From the NCBI GenBank assembly GCA_001972305.1, contig BDDD01005210.1:1-64000 (forward strand): DNA of 64,000 nucleotides, given 5' to 3'. Every line of letters starts with the position of its first letter. The stretch's first letter is position 1. The stretch is from Cephalotus follicularis (taxonomy: Eukaryota; Streptophyta; Magnoliopsida; Oxalidales; Cephalotaceae). A model generated the notes under the pieces. The model saw only the letters and a list, made by a program, of their open reading frames with translations. It ran no database searches and was not told the DNA's origin. The translations under genes were made by a program, and so were the position numbers. Positions 42,303 to 53,254 of this stretch are shown piece by piece.

Positions 42303-43804
42303 TCTATAAGGAGGGGAGGATGTAACGCCCCGAATTTCATAAATAATTATTATGAAATTGGTGCGTGTACAGTCGTGATAAAATCGATAGAGCCCGGAGT
42401 GATAAAAAGGCATTACGCATTTAAGTCGTAATCATGTTAGCTATGACGGCTAATAAAAGATATTTTCAATGCGCGACAATAAATGCCAAATGTTCGCATT
42501 TTTATTGCGATTATTTTGGTGGCTGTTCGGATAAATTATGTCGCGATTCGCGGAAAAATCGGGACCCAGACCTTAGTATTTTGCCAGAAAATACTAAGGG
42601 AGAATCAAAAGATATAAAGGGAAGGGAAAGGACACGGGCGCATCACGTGCCCGTGCAAAAGAAAGAGACAGCGGGCGCACCAGGCGCCCGCGCCAGAGAG
42701 AGAGAGAGATTGGGAGAGAGACCGGAGCAAAGGGAGAGAGAGCACGCCGGAGCCACCTACCGGACCGGGAGAGCGCGACGGTCAACCCAGGCACGCCACC
42801 GACCGGTAATCTCTTCCCCCTCCTTCTCTTTTTCTTCTTTTTCTTCCCCTCTGTCGTTACAGTTCGCGCCTCCTCCCGGAGTTTCCCGGCGCCGTTAGCG
42901 TCGTGAATGGCGTGGGTTATGGTGTAGAAGGTCTGCTCTACCCATTTCGACCACCGGTGAGGCGTGATTCGGCCAGAATCGGCCGGAACGGCTTGACTGA
43001 GTCGACTCTGCAAGTCGACTCACTGCCGCCTTGGACCGCGCATTTAGCGTCGAGTCTTGGCGAGTCATTAGCATGGGTGTATATGACTGGTGAATGTGTG
43101 GCGTTTTTGGGTGGTGATCGGACCTGTGGAGGTCCGGTGAGTCGACTCAATGAGTCGCGACTCACTGCCGGCTGTGGCGCGGCGTTCGGCGCCGATTCCT
43201 GGTGAGTCTTGACCGGTTTTGAGTAGACCATTCAATGTGGAACCCGTTGATGGGTGTTTCACCGACTGGTTGTGTCGGTCGAAATCCGGTCGGCGTTTCG
43301 GCGATGGAAATGTTTTGTGTGTCAAACATAACGAAAATGTGTTGTATGTGCAGTGTGCGAGTGGCAATTGGATTTGGCATTGAGGAATTGATCAATTGGC
43401 GAGAACCGGCTTCGGTTCAACGGTGATTGGGAATGTTCGACAATTGAACGTGCAGCTCGACTGTATGGTTGTTACTGCTGTAAGAGGTAGGGGAAACTAT
43501 ACATGCAAGTTTGAGTTCAATAATATTGTAATGCCATTGATGAAATGCATGGTTTGTGGATTGTGAATTGTGTGATTGTGTTAGGGTTACTACGAGTAGT
43601 TAACTTGTTATGCATATCGTGTCATAGAATGATTGTGGACTGTGGATTATGGATTGTGTGACTGTGTTAGGGTTGCTATGAATAGTTAATCCATCACGCA
43701 TATTGTGTTTTACAATGATTGTAGATCGGATTGCATGTGTTGTATGCTTGAACTTTATTGGTTTTGAGGCGTGTTGAGGGAACCGTGTTTTGGTTCGCTT
43801 AACC

Positions 43805-44095
43805 GTCGACGCTTAGGAAAGAAGCGTCGACGCTATGGATTGTCATACGGAGAATGAGTCCTGATTCGCGAGAAACGTCGACGCTTACGGAAAACGTCGA
43901 CGATATGATTCGTTGTGTGGGAGAATGGACACGTGTGCCGTTGAAGCCTGAGGTTCCTACCTCAAAGCATCGACGCCAAAGGGATGTGATGTTGACACAT
44001 AAAGTTTATGGTTGGAAGCGTTGACACTAAGAGTTAAGCGGCGACGCTTAAGTGACTGGGTTGAACATTAACGCCCATATGGTACATGTTAACGC
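43805..44095 (+). repeat. GTCGACGC motif series in LardD 3' LTR
   Basis: GTCGACGC or decayed forms at 43805, 43826, 43877, 43896, 43940, 43969, 43991, 44020, 44041, 44067 and 44088. Several steps are 19-22 bp, others 26-29 or 51. The 5' copy starts at 31507 and 31528. Decay is mostly CG to TG or CA. Confidence 0.75.
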
Positions 44096-44511
44096 GAATA
44101 GAGCTCGTTTACATTTTGAGCATATGTTTGCATTACATACTGTTATGGATTGAAATGTCTATAATTGCTAAAGTGTTTATCATTTTAGACAATGAGATTA
44201 TGGTTTTGTTATAACCAATATTTTGTATGAAATGTTATATTTCAAAGATTGAAACGAGATTTCAAAGGATTGATACATATTTTGAGTAAATATGTTTTGG
44301 GCAAGTACTTTATTTTATATAAACTACTTGATGACTATTTTGGAAAGGACTATTTTGTATACATCTATATGTATGGATATGGTTTTAAGCATTTATGAAA
44401 ATATAGACTACTTGAAACATAATTGACAGGATTGTTTGATTGTTGTGCTTTCCTAGCTCGGGGCCGGTTAGCATTACTGATCGATTGACTGTGTGGGAAT
44501 TCCATATTAGT

Positions 44512-44871
44512 TACTAAACACGGAGTGTAAGTAACTAGGAGTTCATATGTGTTAGCTACTAAACACGGACTGGAAGTAGCTAGGGTTTCCCGTATTGTGG
44601 TTACTAAACACAGAGCGGAAGTAACCGGGCTACTAAACACGGAGTGGAAGTAGCCAGGGACTCCCACCTTCGGCAGTTACTAAATGCAGAGCGGAAGTAG
44701 CTGGGTTACTAAACACAGAGTGGAAGTAACCGGGTGCTAAACACAGAGTGGAAGCATCTCTGGAGTGACTGATTGATTGTTGTGGCTGTTACTAAACGCA
44801 GAGCGGAAGTAACCGGGTTGCTAAACACATAGTGGAAGTGACCGGGTGCTAAACACAGAGTGGAAGCATCC
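44512..44871 (+). repeat. Tandem covarying hairpin array, LardD 3' LTR
   Basis: Second copy of the array described at 32207-32602, with about ten units and independent substitutions. Confidence 0.85.
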
Positions 44872-45575
44872 ACGCAAAGAATGTTGTCCGTGGTGACATG
44901 ATTGATTGACCGTGTTGGTTGTTTGTCCGTTGTGACATATTTTACTGGATTGTTGGCCCGTCGAGGCATAACTGATGGTTTGTTCGGTCCTTTGAGGACA
45001 TGATTGTGATTGGTTCGCTGAGGACATGACCGTGATTGTGTTGGTGTAGCCCTAACGGGTGGCACCTTTACTGTGAATATGCATATATAGATACATATAT
45101 GTATATACTGTTATATATACCGTACTGCATCACTGTGCATTCATACATGACATGCATTATCATTGAAACCGAACTGTATTTATACTTAGCCGAGTGAGGA
45201 CAAAGGCTAACCCCTTACAATTTCAGACTGATTTCAGGTTGATGCAGTGGATTGTTACCGTTGAGCTTCGTGGAGCGAATGGAGTTTTATGTTGTTTTTA
45301 CTTTTGAGAAATGTTAATGGATCATTGTAATAAATGAATCGATGTATTGATGTATATTGTTCACGCTCTGTTTGTGGGCAGTTAACTTTGATGATGTTTA
45401 TTGTTGTAGCATGTAGTATGGGATGCATGTTACGTTATAATTCGGCTTATATTTAAATGCTTCCGCGAGTTGTTAATGGATATGGAAATTTTTAAATTTA
45501 TGGTAAATTGCATAAGCCAGATTTATATGTTGATTGCCACCACTATATATGTTGTTTGTGAAACGGGGTGTGACA

Positions 45576-46484
45576 GATAGTCAAATCGCCAATTGTATAC
45601 ATGCATTTGCCATATCATGCATTGATATTGTATAGACTATCACAGATATTGCACACTATACATGCATACACGATGCATGGGATTTCTGCTTAGCCTTGTG
45701 GCTAACCCCTTCCTTCGGGGTGGGGCTGTGTTGTGCATTTTTGTGTGGTGCATAGGTAGGGCAGTAGGTTGTAGCGGGTAGAAGGACTGAAGATTCGTAG
45801 TGGTCGTATGATCGTTTTGAATTTGACAGAGCTGGTATTGAGATATTGTATTGAAGAGATTGATAAATGTATTATATTGAAATTGACTAGCATCGAATTG
45901 TAAAAGGTTAGTATTATAAAGCAACGTATTGTATCGTGTTAAAGAATGATTGCATCACAATGATGGATTATTGTTTGGTTTTGCAAGAGAACTATATTGT
46001 ACTTTCCGCATATTGAAATGTATTGTAAAGTTTTTAGTTTTTCCGCATTTTTTTTTTATTGTTAGTCTCGACCATTATATTGTGTATTGGATTGAGAGTA
46101 AAGTCACGTGTCGGTCCTCCGGGTGCGAGGTGTTACAGAATGGTATCAGAGAAATTGGTCGGCCTACTATCTAAGTATATTAATGCATTGATTAAGATTG
46201 ACTGAATGGATTTGCATGATATATGTTCTTGCATATTCATGTTATTGTACAATTGAAAAAGAAACTGGTATTGGAATTGAAAGAGATTGTATCTGATCAT
46301 CTTGTTGTTGTCTGAATAGTTTCTGTATCGAGTAGTGGTTGATGGAGATAGAATATGGATTGTCATGGGTGGCTACTGTATCGTTATAGATTGAATCGTT
46401 ATCGATCATATCGTATTTCCATCGATTGCATCGTATCGTTATCGATCGCATTGTATTGTTACCGACCGAATGATTGAATGACCG
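45576..46484 (+). mobile_element. Fragment H: LTR end, primer site and leader of a gypsy-like element
   Basis: 45576-46137 is the 3' part of an LTR ending GGTGTTACA, with the TTAGCC/GGCTAA hairpin at 45690-45705. A primer site TGGTATCAGAGA follows at 46141-46152. The remaining leader to 46484 resembles the LardD interior (GTATCGAGTAGTGGTTGATG, then GATCGCATCGTATCG-type repeats), so H is probably a related non-autonomous element. It is bounded by LardD on the left and TekI on the right. Confidence 0.7.
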
Positions 46485-46680
46485 TGTAACGCCCGAGATT
46501 TTCATATGTTGTAATTTCATGATGCAATTGCACTTTTATTGTGGGATTAATAAAATGATGGATTTCCCGACTTTGTTGATGTTTTCCAAACTCAAATGAA
46601 ATTGATTTTGGAATAAAAATGTTAAAGAAATATTAAAAGTGTAAGATTAAGTCAAAACGACACAGTTTTGAGACTAAAGC

Positions 46681-46776
46681 GACGACGCCTTGAGTGGAGC
46701 GTCGACGCCTAAGTGGTTAAAATGCGCACTTAATTCAAACACATGAGCGTCGACGCCTGCATGTAAACGTCGACGC
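46681..46776 (+). repeat. GTCGACGC pairs near TekI LTR start
   Basis: Motifs at 46681 (GACGACGCC), 46701, 46749 and 46769: two pairs, each 20 bp apart, 48 bp between pairs. Three match GCGTCGACGC closely. Confidence 0.8.
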
Positions 46777-47553
46777 TCTGCGGCGTGTTCTGTATACATA
46801 CAAACAGCAGATGGATGTGTCGCATGGAGGTGAGTTTGTGCCACTTAACCGGCACTTGGGTAGGCTCTCTAGAAACATGTCACGCATGCTTTTGATGCAA
46901 GACTTACCTGCAACAAAAAGGCATTGAACAGAGAGTGAATCTTTGAATACATGGCCTGTGGAGGAGATGAATGCAACACGTGGCTTGCATGAAGGAGAGG
47001 GGCTGAACTGGTGGCTTTTGGCAGAGAGAAACAAAACGTTTTTTGCATAAAAGTCAACCCTCACCTCTTACCTTCGGTTGTTACTGATAAAGAAAGTACC
47101 TCAGACATGAGAGAAACACAGAGAGTGAAAGAAGGCAAAGGCTTGAGAGAAAAAGCTCAAACCACCATTGTTGAGCAAGTGGAAGTTGGAGCTTGGACAA
47201 CTACTGTTGGAACGAAGCAGGGAGTTTCAAGCAATACCTGGGAGCTCAAAGTGACCTGTTGGACACTAAAAGAGGTGGACTTTCGATTTCTAACTTGAAG
47301 CCAGAGGTTGGGGAAGCCATAATTGTATTTTGTGTTCAATAATTGGTGTTTGTTCAGTGATGTTTATGCCTGGATTTGAGGGCCTGTTGAACTATTTTTG
47401 ATCATTGAGATGATGCTATGTTAGACTGGATGTCTAATATGATGTTGCATGTCGGTTTTCTGGGTTTTATACATGTTGGATTGCACACTATTGTTGTGGA
47501 AATGTCACTGTTTCGTCATGTCATGAGGAAGAAGACGACTGCTGCTTGAAACC

Positions 47554-47745
47554 GTCGACGCCTTTGGTAAGAGTCGACGCTTTGTACTATGAAATGCGTT
47601 TTATATATATTGCATGCGTTTTAAACGTTGACGCCTATGGGAGGAGACATCGACGCCCAGGCAATGGAAAGCGCTGACGCTATGGGTCTGAACGTCGATG
47701 CTTAAAGGACATAAGTGTCGACGACTAAGGAAGAAACGTCGGCGC
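47554..47745 (+). repeat. GTCGACGC array in TekI LTR
   Basis: Motifs at 47554, 47573, 47627, 47649, 47673, 47694, 47717 and 47738, steps 19, 54, 22, 24, 21, 23, 21. Its offset from the LTR start (1.07-1.26 kb) is close to that of the CAGTCGACTG arrays in TekC and TekG. Confidence 0.78.
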
Positions 47746-49039
47746 TTTAGAGTCATGTTTGGATAGTTTTCACTATTTTGACACCCGACAACCCCGATTT
47801 CACTTAGGTTGCATTCGAGCATTTGTATGCATTGCATATGTACTGTTTACTGCCTGTTTATAACTTGAATATGATTTCTAAGTACTGTTACATTAGAAAT
47901 GCATATATGAGTTGAAAACTACTATGTTTAAGTACGAAAATATAAAATGAGCATTGATATATTTTCGAACATACTAAGAAAGTAATTTCCAACTACTGAA
48001 CTGTTTAAAAGTATTTTCCACTACTTAAAATACATATTTCAAATGTTTATGACTCTTGAAAACATTTTGTAATGAACTGCCTGTTGTTGATCTAACGATC
48101 ACCACTGTACTGTTTACTGTGATTATTCACTGCTTGCTCTGTGAATTTACTGTGTTTGTGCTTGAGCCACTAGTTGCATGGCGGAGACTGCCAGCGCCGG
48201 CTAGTGGTAGGGTTGACCTAGGAGCCAGGAGTTGGCTGGGTAACTCACTGTACTGTACTGTTGTCTTTCTTGGTTGCCTGGAGTAGGGACCAAAGTGGGA
48301 GAGTAACGTGGGGCCAGGAGTTGGCGGCATTACACATACTGCCTGCTTATTGTGGTCCTTTTGTGGACTTACTGTACTGTTTACTGGTCCTGTTCGGACA
48401 TTACTGTTCCTGTTGATGTAGCCCTGGCCGGGCTACCACTGTACTGTTGTTGCATACATATATTTTTCATATATGGTTCTACTGATATTTTACCATAATG
48501 TTAAATTAAATATATATATATTCACATATATATAAACTGGTATTTCTTCTATATTGCGTCATCTATGCATACATCACATGGCATGCATTTAATTTTGGTC
48601 CCAAAGTACTTTTAGGAGTTAGCCGAGTGAGGACAAAGGTTAACCCCTTACTTTACAGATTGATGCAGTGGACCGGTTGGACTAGCTTGGACGAAGAACA
48701 AGCCTTTATGTTGTTGTTGTTGGTTTTATATTCTTCTTGATTGTAATAAACCGGTTTTGTTTTGAGGACCATTGATGTACCACACTTTTGGCTTTGTTTA
48801 ACGAATGTATTATGAATCACGCTCCGTTTGTGGGCTTTTAACAATGATAGACTTGTATTGAGTAGCGTGTAGTATGGGATGCACGTTACGTATTTCTCAG
48901 CTTATGAGTTTTGATGCTTCCGCATTTGATGTTTTATTTGAAGGGTTTAAATTTTATGGTATTTGCATGAGCTAAATCTTAATGTTAATTGCCTTTACCA
49001 CCTTATGTGTGTCTACCTGAATCCGGGGTGTGACAAGAG

Positions 49040-49051
49040 TGGTATCAGAGC
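49040..49051 (+). other. Primer binding site of TekI
   Basis: TGGTATCAGAGC, perfect, four bases after the LTR. Confidence 0.93.
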
Positions 49052-49147
49052 ATATTCCATATATGCTTAGCTAGGATATTTTCCTTGGAAATTAATGAAT
49101 TGTTTTCCTAAAGTCCTGACTAATCGTCATCCTTCTTATAGGAACCA

Positions 49148-51478
49148 ATGGACCGAAGGAGAACACTTGTTAGGGCTAGAGCTGTTGGAGCCAATGCCCC
49201 TGAGGAAGCGAATGTTCCGCGAGGGATGAATGCCCCCCAGGATGATAGAGATCCAATAACCCGGATTGCAGATTATTTTTAGCAACATATGGCTTTTAAC
49301 ATGGCCAATGCGGAGGAGATGCGCCAGTATTACGCGCATGCTCGGCTGCAACATAGGGCTCCTGAGCATTTCCTGGGAGAGGATGGTAACCAGTTTGGGA
49401 GGGACATTGAAAGGTTTATGAGACAGAATCCACCCAGTTTCCGAGGGGAACTTGATGCCACCGTTGCTGAGAGATGGCTGCAGGATTTGTAAAAAATATT
49501 TGAAGTGATGGACTGTACTGACAATCAAAAACTGAAGTTTGCTGTGAACCGTCTATGGGGTGAGGCCACTCATTGGTGGCAGATGGTCAAAGCAAAATGC
49601 GAATCTCAGAGACTTGACAGCACTTATGGCAAATTCCAGACAGAGTTATTAGAGACTTATGTTCCACGGATTGAACAAGAGCGACGGGAGACGGAGCTCT
49701 TGGAGTTGCGACAGGGAGAGATGACGGTGACTGAGTATCAAGCAAGGTTCATGGAGCTGGCCAGACATTTACCCTATCTGGTAGCAGATGAAGTGAAGAA
49801 GATACAGAGATTTCTGAGAGGTCTACGGCCGGACCTTTGATCAAGAATTTGGGCTATGGAACTGGGGACTTTTGTGGAGGTTGCTTAGAAAGCAAGATTA
49901 CTGGAGACCATATCCAGTGAAGACCGGGTTGAGAGAGCCCGCGCACAACAGAATAAACAGAGTCCTACATAATCCATACCAGCATCGTCGAAATGACAGG
50001 ATGGTGGTTCTCCGACAAAGTCATCCAAGAGCAAGTCTCAGCAGACAGCTTCACAGGGTTCTCCCAGCCGAGGGAGTAATGCTAGATCCGGAGGTTGTTA
50101 TTATTGTGGTCGCACGGGACACCAACAGAAAGATTGCTAGAGATTCAATGGCTGGTGCTTGAGGTGCGGGGCACCGGGTCATTCGGTGAAAGACTGTCCG
50201 AAGAGTTCAGCTACAACGCCTACTGGGCCAGGAAGTAGTAGTGGTGCGGCAGCGGGACCGTCACAGAGGAAGGACACCGGCAAGGGCGTCACAAAAGGTA
50301 GAGTTTTTATACTTGCTCAGACAGAGGTTCCAGAGTCGACTTCCTTGGTTGGAGGTACTCTGTATATTTATGGTTTTTCTACTAGAGTGTTGATGGATTC
50401 TGGAGCATCCCATTCTTTTATATCTGCACGTTTTGCATTTTGCTTAGATGTCACCCCTGACTGCATGTCATATATGCTTGATGTGAGTACACGGACTGGG
50501 ACTTCTATGTACACTGACTCGATATACAGGAGTTGCGAGATGTCTATGGCTGGCATTTCTTTGTATGCATATTTGATAGTACTACCTATCCGTGACTTCG
50601 ATGTTATACTGGGGATGGATTTGCTTTCAGCACACCGTGCTCGCATGGATTGTTATAATAAAACTATGGATTTTTGTCTACCAGACATAACGACATTTCA
50701 GTTCAAGGGAGACAAAGGGTTCTCAACACCATCTTTTATTCGAGCATCGAGGTATCTGTAGAAGGGGTGCGAGGGATACCTGGCTTATGTAATTGATCGA
50801 AGGAAAGAGAAAGGTTTGAGCATGGAGGAGATTCTGGTTGTGTGTGAATTTTTGGATGTATTTCCTGATGACTTGGGGTCCTTACCACCGAGGAGGAGTA
50901 TGGAGTTCATTATTGATCTTGTTCCTGGAACGGCTCCTATCTCTAAATCAGCTTAACGGATGGCTCCTACCTAATTGCGAGAGCTGAAGTTACAGTTACA
51001 ATACCTGATTGATAAGGGTTTTGTTAGACCCAGTGTTTCTCTGGGGGGTGCGCCTGTACTATTTGTCAAGAAGAAGGATGGGTCGATGAGACTTTGCATC
51101 GACTACAGAATGTTGAACAAGGCAACTATCAAGAACAAGTATCCTTACCCCACATTGAGGATTTATTTGACCAGTTGCTAGGATCAAGGGTGTTTTACAT
51201 GCTCGATTTGAGATCGGGTTATCACCAACTGAGAGTAAGGGATGGAGACATTGAGAAGACTGTCTTTCGGACACGGTATGGTCACTACGAGTTCCTGGTG
51301 ATGCCGTTTGGTGTTACCAATGCACCAGTAACTTTCATGTCATTGATGAACCACGTATTTCAGCCATACCTGGATCAGTTTGTCGTGGTTTATTGATGAC
51401 ATACTGGTATATTCAAGGAGTGAGGAGGAACATACTCATCATCTGAGGCTGGTATTGCAGGTTCTCAGAGAGCATTAC
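49148..51478 (+). pseudogene. TekI gag-protease-RT, truncated
   Basis: Starts MDRRRTLVRARA at 49148. Gag stays in one frame to about 50760 but has stops at 49280 (TAG), 49490, 49838 (TGA for CGA), 49886 and 50138. Capsid motifs: FMRQNPPSFRGEL, GEATHWWQMVK, LELRQGEMTVTEYQ. Two zinc knuckles, CYYCGRTGHQQKDC and CLRCGAPGHSVKDC, at 50095-50200. Protease active site MDSGASHSF near 50395 and FDVILGMD near 50600 look intact. RT starts after stops at 50759 and in the 50950s ([33 protein letters not shown]) with frameshifts at about 51150 and 51392, the latter just before the DD of the active site. The frame ends at the junction near 51478. Confidence 0.9.
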
Positions 51479-51829
51479 GGGAAAGAAGGAGGAAGTTGGA
51501 GGAAAGTAGGAGAAAGTGGGAGAAAATGTTAAAATAGGAAAAAAAAAAGAAAATTAAAGAAATAATAATAAAAGGGAATAAGGAATATTAAAATAAAAGA
51601 TAAATAATTTGTTTTTAATAAAATAAGTTTTGGATTATAATAAAATAAATAAAACCCAAACCCAACATAGCATAACATACCCAAATATTTCAGACTGGTA
51701 TCAGTCAGCACGATTCAAATAAACCCAAATCATAGGGCAACCGAACTTTTAAAATTTAAACAAAATTAAAAGCCCGAAAACACATATAAAATCCGTAAAA
51801 ATACATTTATGGACGAACAGGGTATTACA
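51478..51829 (-). repeat. TekG 3' LTR, truncated
   Basis: Begins TGTAATACCCTG at 51829 and matches 58068-57704 of the 5' LTR with few differences, then stops in GGGAAAGAAGG at the TekI junction. The polypurine tract (AGGGGGGGTGGA) precedes it at 51830-51842. Confidence 0.9.
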
Positions 51830-51849
51830 TCCACCCCCCCTAAAAAGAA

Positions 51850-51866
51850 GATTTCGTCCCGAAATC
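51850..51866 (-). promoter_or_regulatory. Pre-PPT hairpin of TekG
   Basis: Arms GATTTCG/CGAAATC around a 3-base loop. Pairing is preserved relative to AATCTCG/CGAGATT in TekA by paired changes. Confidence 0.74.
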
Positions 51867-51883
51867 ACAAACTCAAACATACC

Positions 51884-53254
51884 TTAAACAAACAAGTGCG
51901 GATATCGCTCCCGAATATGCTCCTCGAGCTCCCAAGTAGCCTCACGTTCGGGATGATTCCTCCACAGCACCTTCACAAAAGAAACGGTCTTGCTGCGTGC
52001 CACCCGTTCCTGTCGATCCAAAATAGCCTCGGCCTACTCGTCACAAGATAGATCCTCACGAATATTGTCCAACGGATAGTGAACCACATGCAGGGGATGA
52101 TACTGATAACCCCTCAACAAAGACACGTGGAACACATTATGGACATGTGCTAACTGCGGAGGCAAAGCTAACCGATAAGCAACCGCGCCTATCTTCTCCA
52201 GAACTTCGAAAGGTCCGATAAACCGCGGACTCAACTTTCCTTTCAGCCCAAAACGTCGGACTCCTTTCCAAGGTGAAACTTTCAAGAACACGTGTTCACC
52301 CACCTTGAACTCCAAATCCCTCTGTTGTCTGTCCGCATAACTCTTCTGTCGAGATTGAGCTGCTTTCAATCTCTCCCTTGCTATTGCCACTTTCTCCGTA
52401 GTGATCTGCACTAGCTCGGGTCCCTCGATAACTCGTTCTCCAACTTCATCCCAACATGTCAGAGCACGACATTTCCTCCCATACAGAGCTTCAAACGGAG
52501 CCATACCGAGACTAGCATGCCAACTGTTATTGTAGGCAAACTCCACCAAGCTCAAATACTCATCCCAGCTCCCAGTCCACTCCAAAGCACAAGACCTCAA
52601 CATATCATCGCTGTATATCTGGTATCCACCCGACCTAGATGGTAAACGAAGAATTGGTGCTGACACAAGACCATTCTTCAATTTCGCAAAGCTTGCTTCT
52701 CGTTCCTCATTCCATTCGAACTTCGCTCCCTTCCTCATAAGCTGAGTAAGTGGTAGGGCTATAGAGGAAAATCCTTCCACAAACCGCCTATAATATCCAG
52801 CCAAACCCAAGAAGCTCCTAACCTCCGTCACTGTGGTAGGTCTCGGCCATCTCCTAATAGCCTCAACTTTAGCAGGATCCACACAAATACCTTTAACCGT
52901 AACCACGTGACCCAAAAACGCCACCTGTTTCAACCAGAACTCACACTTTAAGAACTTCGCGTATAACTGATTCTTCCTCAGAATACTCAACACAATGGGA
53001 AGCTGTTCTTCATGCTCTTCCTTCGACTTGGAATACACAAGAATGTCATCTATGAACACAATAACAAACTGATCCAAGTACTCATGAAAAACCCTGTTCA
53101 TCAAATCCATGAAAACTGCCGGTGCATTAGTGAGTCCGAAAGGCATCACCAAAAACTCATAATGCCCATACCGAGTACGGAAAGCAGTTTTAGGCACATC
53201 TTCATCCTTTATCCGAAGCTGATGATATCCCGATCTCAAATCGATCTTCGATTA
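51884..53254 (-). pseudogene. TekG RT fused in frame to integrase C-terminus and chromodomain
   Basis: From 53251 the frame continues gag-protease after a single TAA (53254-53252) where GA.YFSKID-like sequence is expected. RT from the palm onward is well preserved ([14 protein letters not shown] start, [11 protein letters not shown], catalytic [23 protein letters not shown]). At about 52.62 kb the RNase H start (GGYQIYSD) jumps directly to [10 protein letters not shown], a motif that lies after the integrase catalytic Glu in relatives. RNase H, the integrase zinc domain and the D,D,E core are thus deleted without breaking the frame. The C-terminal integrase region ([25 protein letters not shown]) follows. 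A TAG at 52034 then precedes the chromodomain (VSFVKVLWRNHP, EATWELEEHI), ending at 51884. Confidence 0.92.

Larger units (their letters stand above)
40080..42320 (+). other. LardD non-coding interior
   Basis: Continues LardD after SireE. No gene is recognisable. It includes a 30-bp tandem array (40351-40560), a 51-bp array (40735-40860), paired copies of TTATTGGATATGATCA (about 41370 and 41428) and of CGAATACTTCATGCC (about 41617 and 41817). The section 40230-40300 resembles 46310-46375 in fragment H. It ends with the pre-PPT hairpin and polypurine tract. Confidence 0.75.
31368..45575 (+). mobile_element. LardD: non-autonomous gypsy-like element, 5'-truncated
   Basis: A plus-strand element with a truncated 5' LTR (31368-33305), primer site, a short gag remnant, a long non-coding interior (33306-33880 and 40080-42320), pre-PPT hairpin, polypurine tract and a full 3' LTR (42321-45575). 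No protease, RT or integrase can be found. It carries SireE. The 3' flank is GATAG; no matching duplication can be tested because the 5' end is lost. Size and lack of genes fit a large retrotransposon derivative. Leader and LTR end resemble TekI. Confidence 0.82.
42321..45575 (+). repeat. LardD 3' LTR
   Basis: 3,255 bp, TGTAACGCCCCG to ACGGGGTGTGACA; next bases GATAG. The first 1.35 kb has no counterpart in the truncated 5' copy and includes a GC-rich section (42600-43250) with GAGTCGACTC palindromes at 42999 and 43139 and the 14-base perfect palindrome TGAGTCGCGACTCA at 43151-43164. GTCGACGC motifs run 43805-44095; hairpin array 44512-44871. Confidence 0.93.
46485..49035 (+). repeat. TekI 5' LTR
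   Basis: 2,551 bp, TGTAACGCCCGAG to CCGGGGTGTGACA. GTCGACGC arrays at 46681-46776 and 47554-47745; the TTAGCC/GGTTAA hairpin at 48619-48643 keeps pairing through a G-T wobble. AATAAA at about 48745. Confidence 0.92.
46485..51478 (+). mobile_element. TekI: 3'-truncated Ty3/gypsy element
   Basis: Plus-strand element with complete 5' LTR (46485-49035), primer site (49040-49051), gag, protease and the first part of RT. RT breaks off at about 51478, at a short identity with the TekG LTR. RNase H, integrase and the 3' LTR are missing. Sequence is close to TekC, so probably Tekay-like. Confidence 0.88.

Noticed and set aside
42434..43205. ORFs of 100-154 codons in the GC-rich part of the LardD 3' LTR
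   Set aside because: They lie inside an LTR and carry low-complexity Arg/Glu or Ser-rich sequence. GC-richness explains the openness; no homology recognised.
47011..47298. 95-codon ORF in the TekI LTR as a host gene
   Set aside because: It lies within the LTR, has no recognisable domain, and the purine-rich stretch makes it open by chance.
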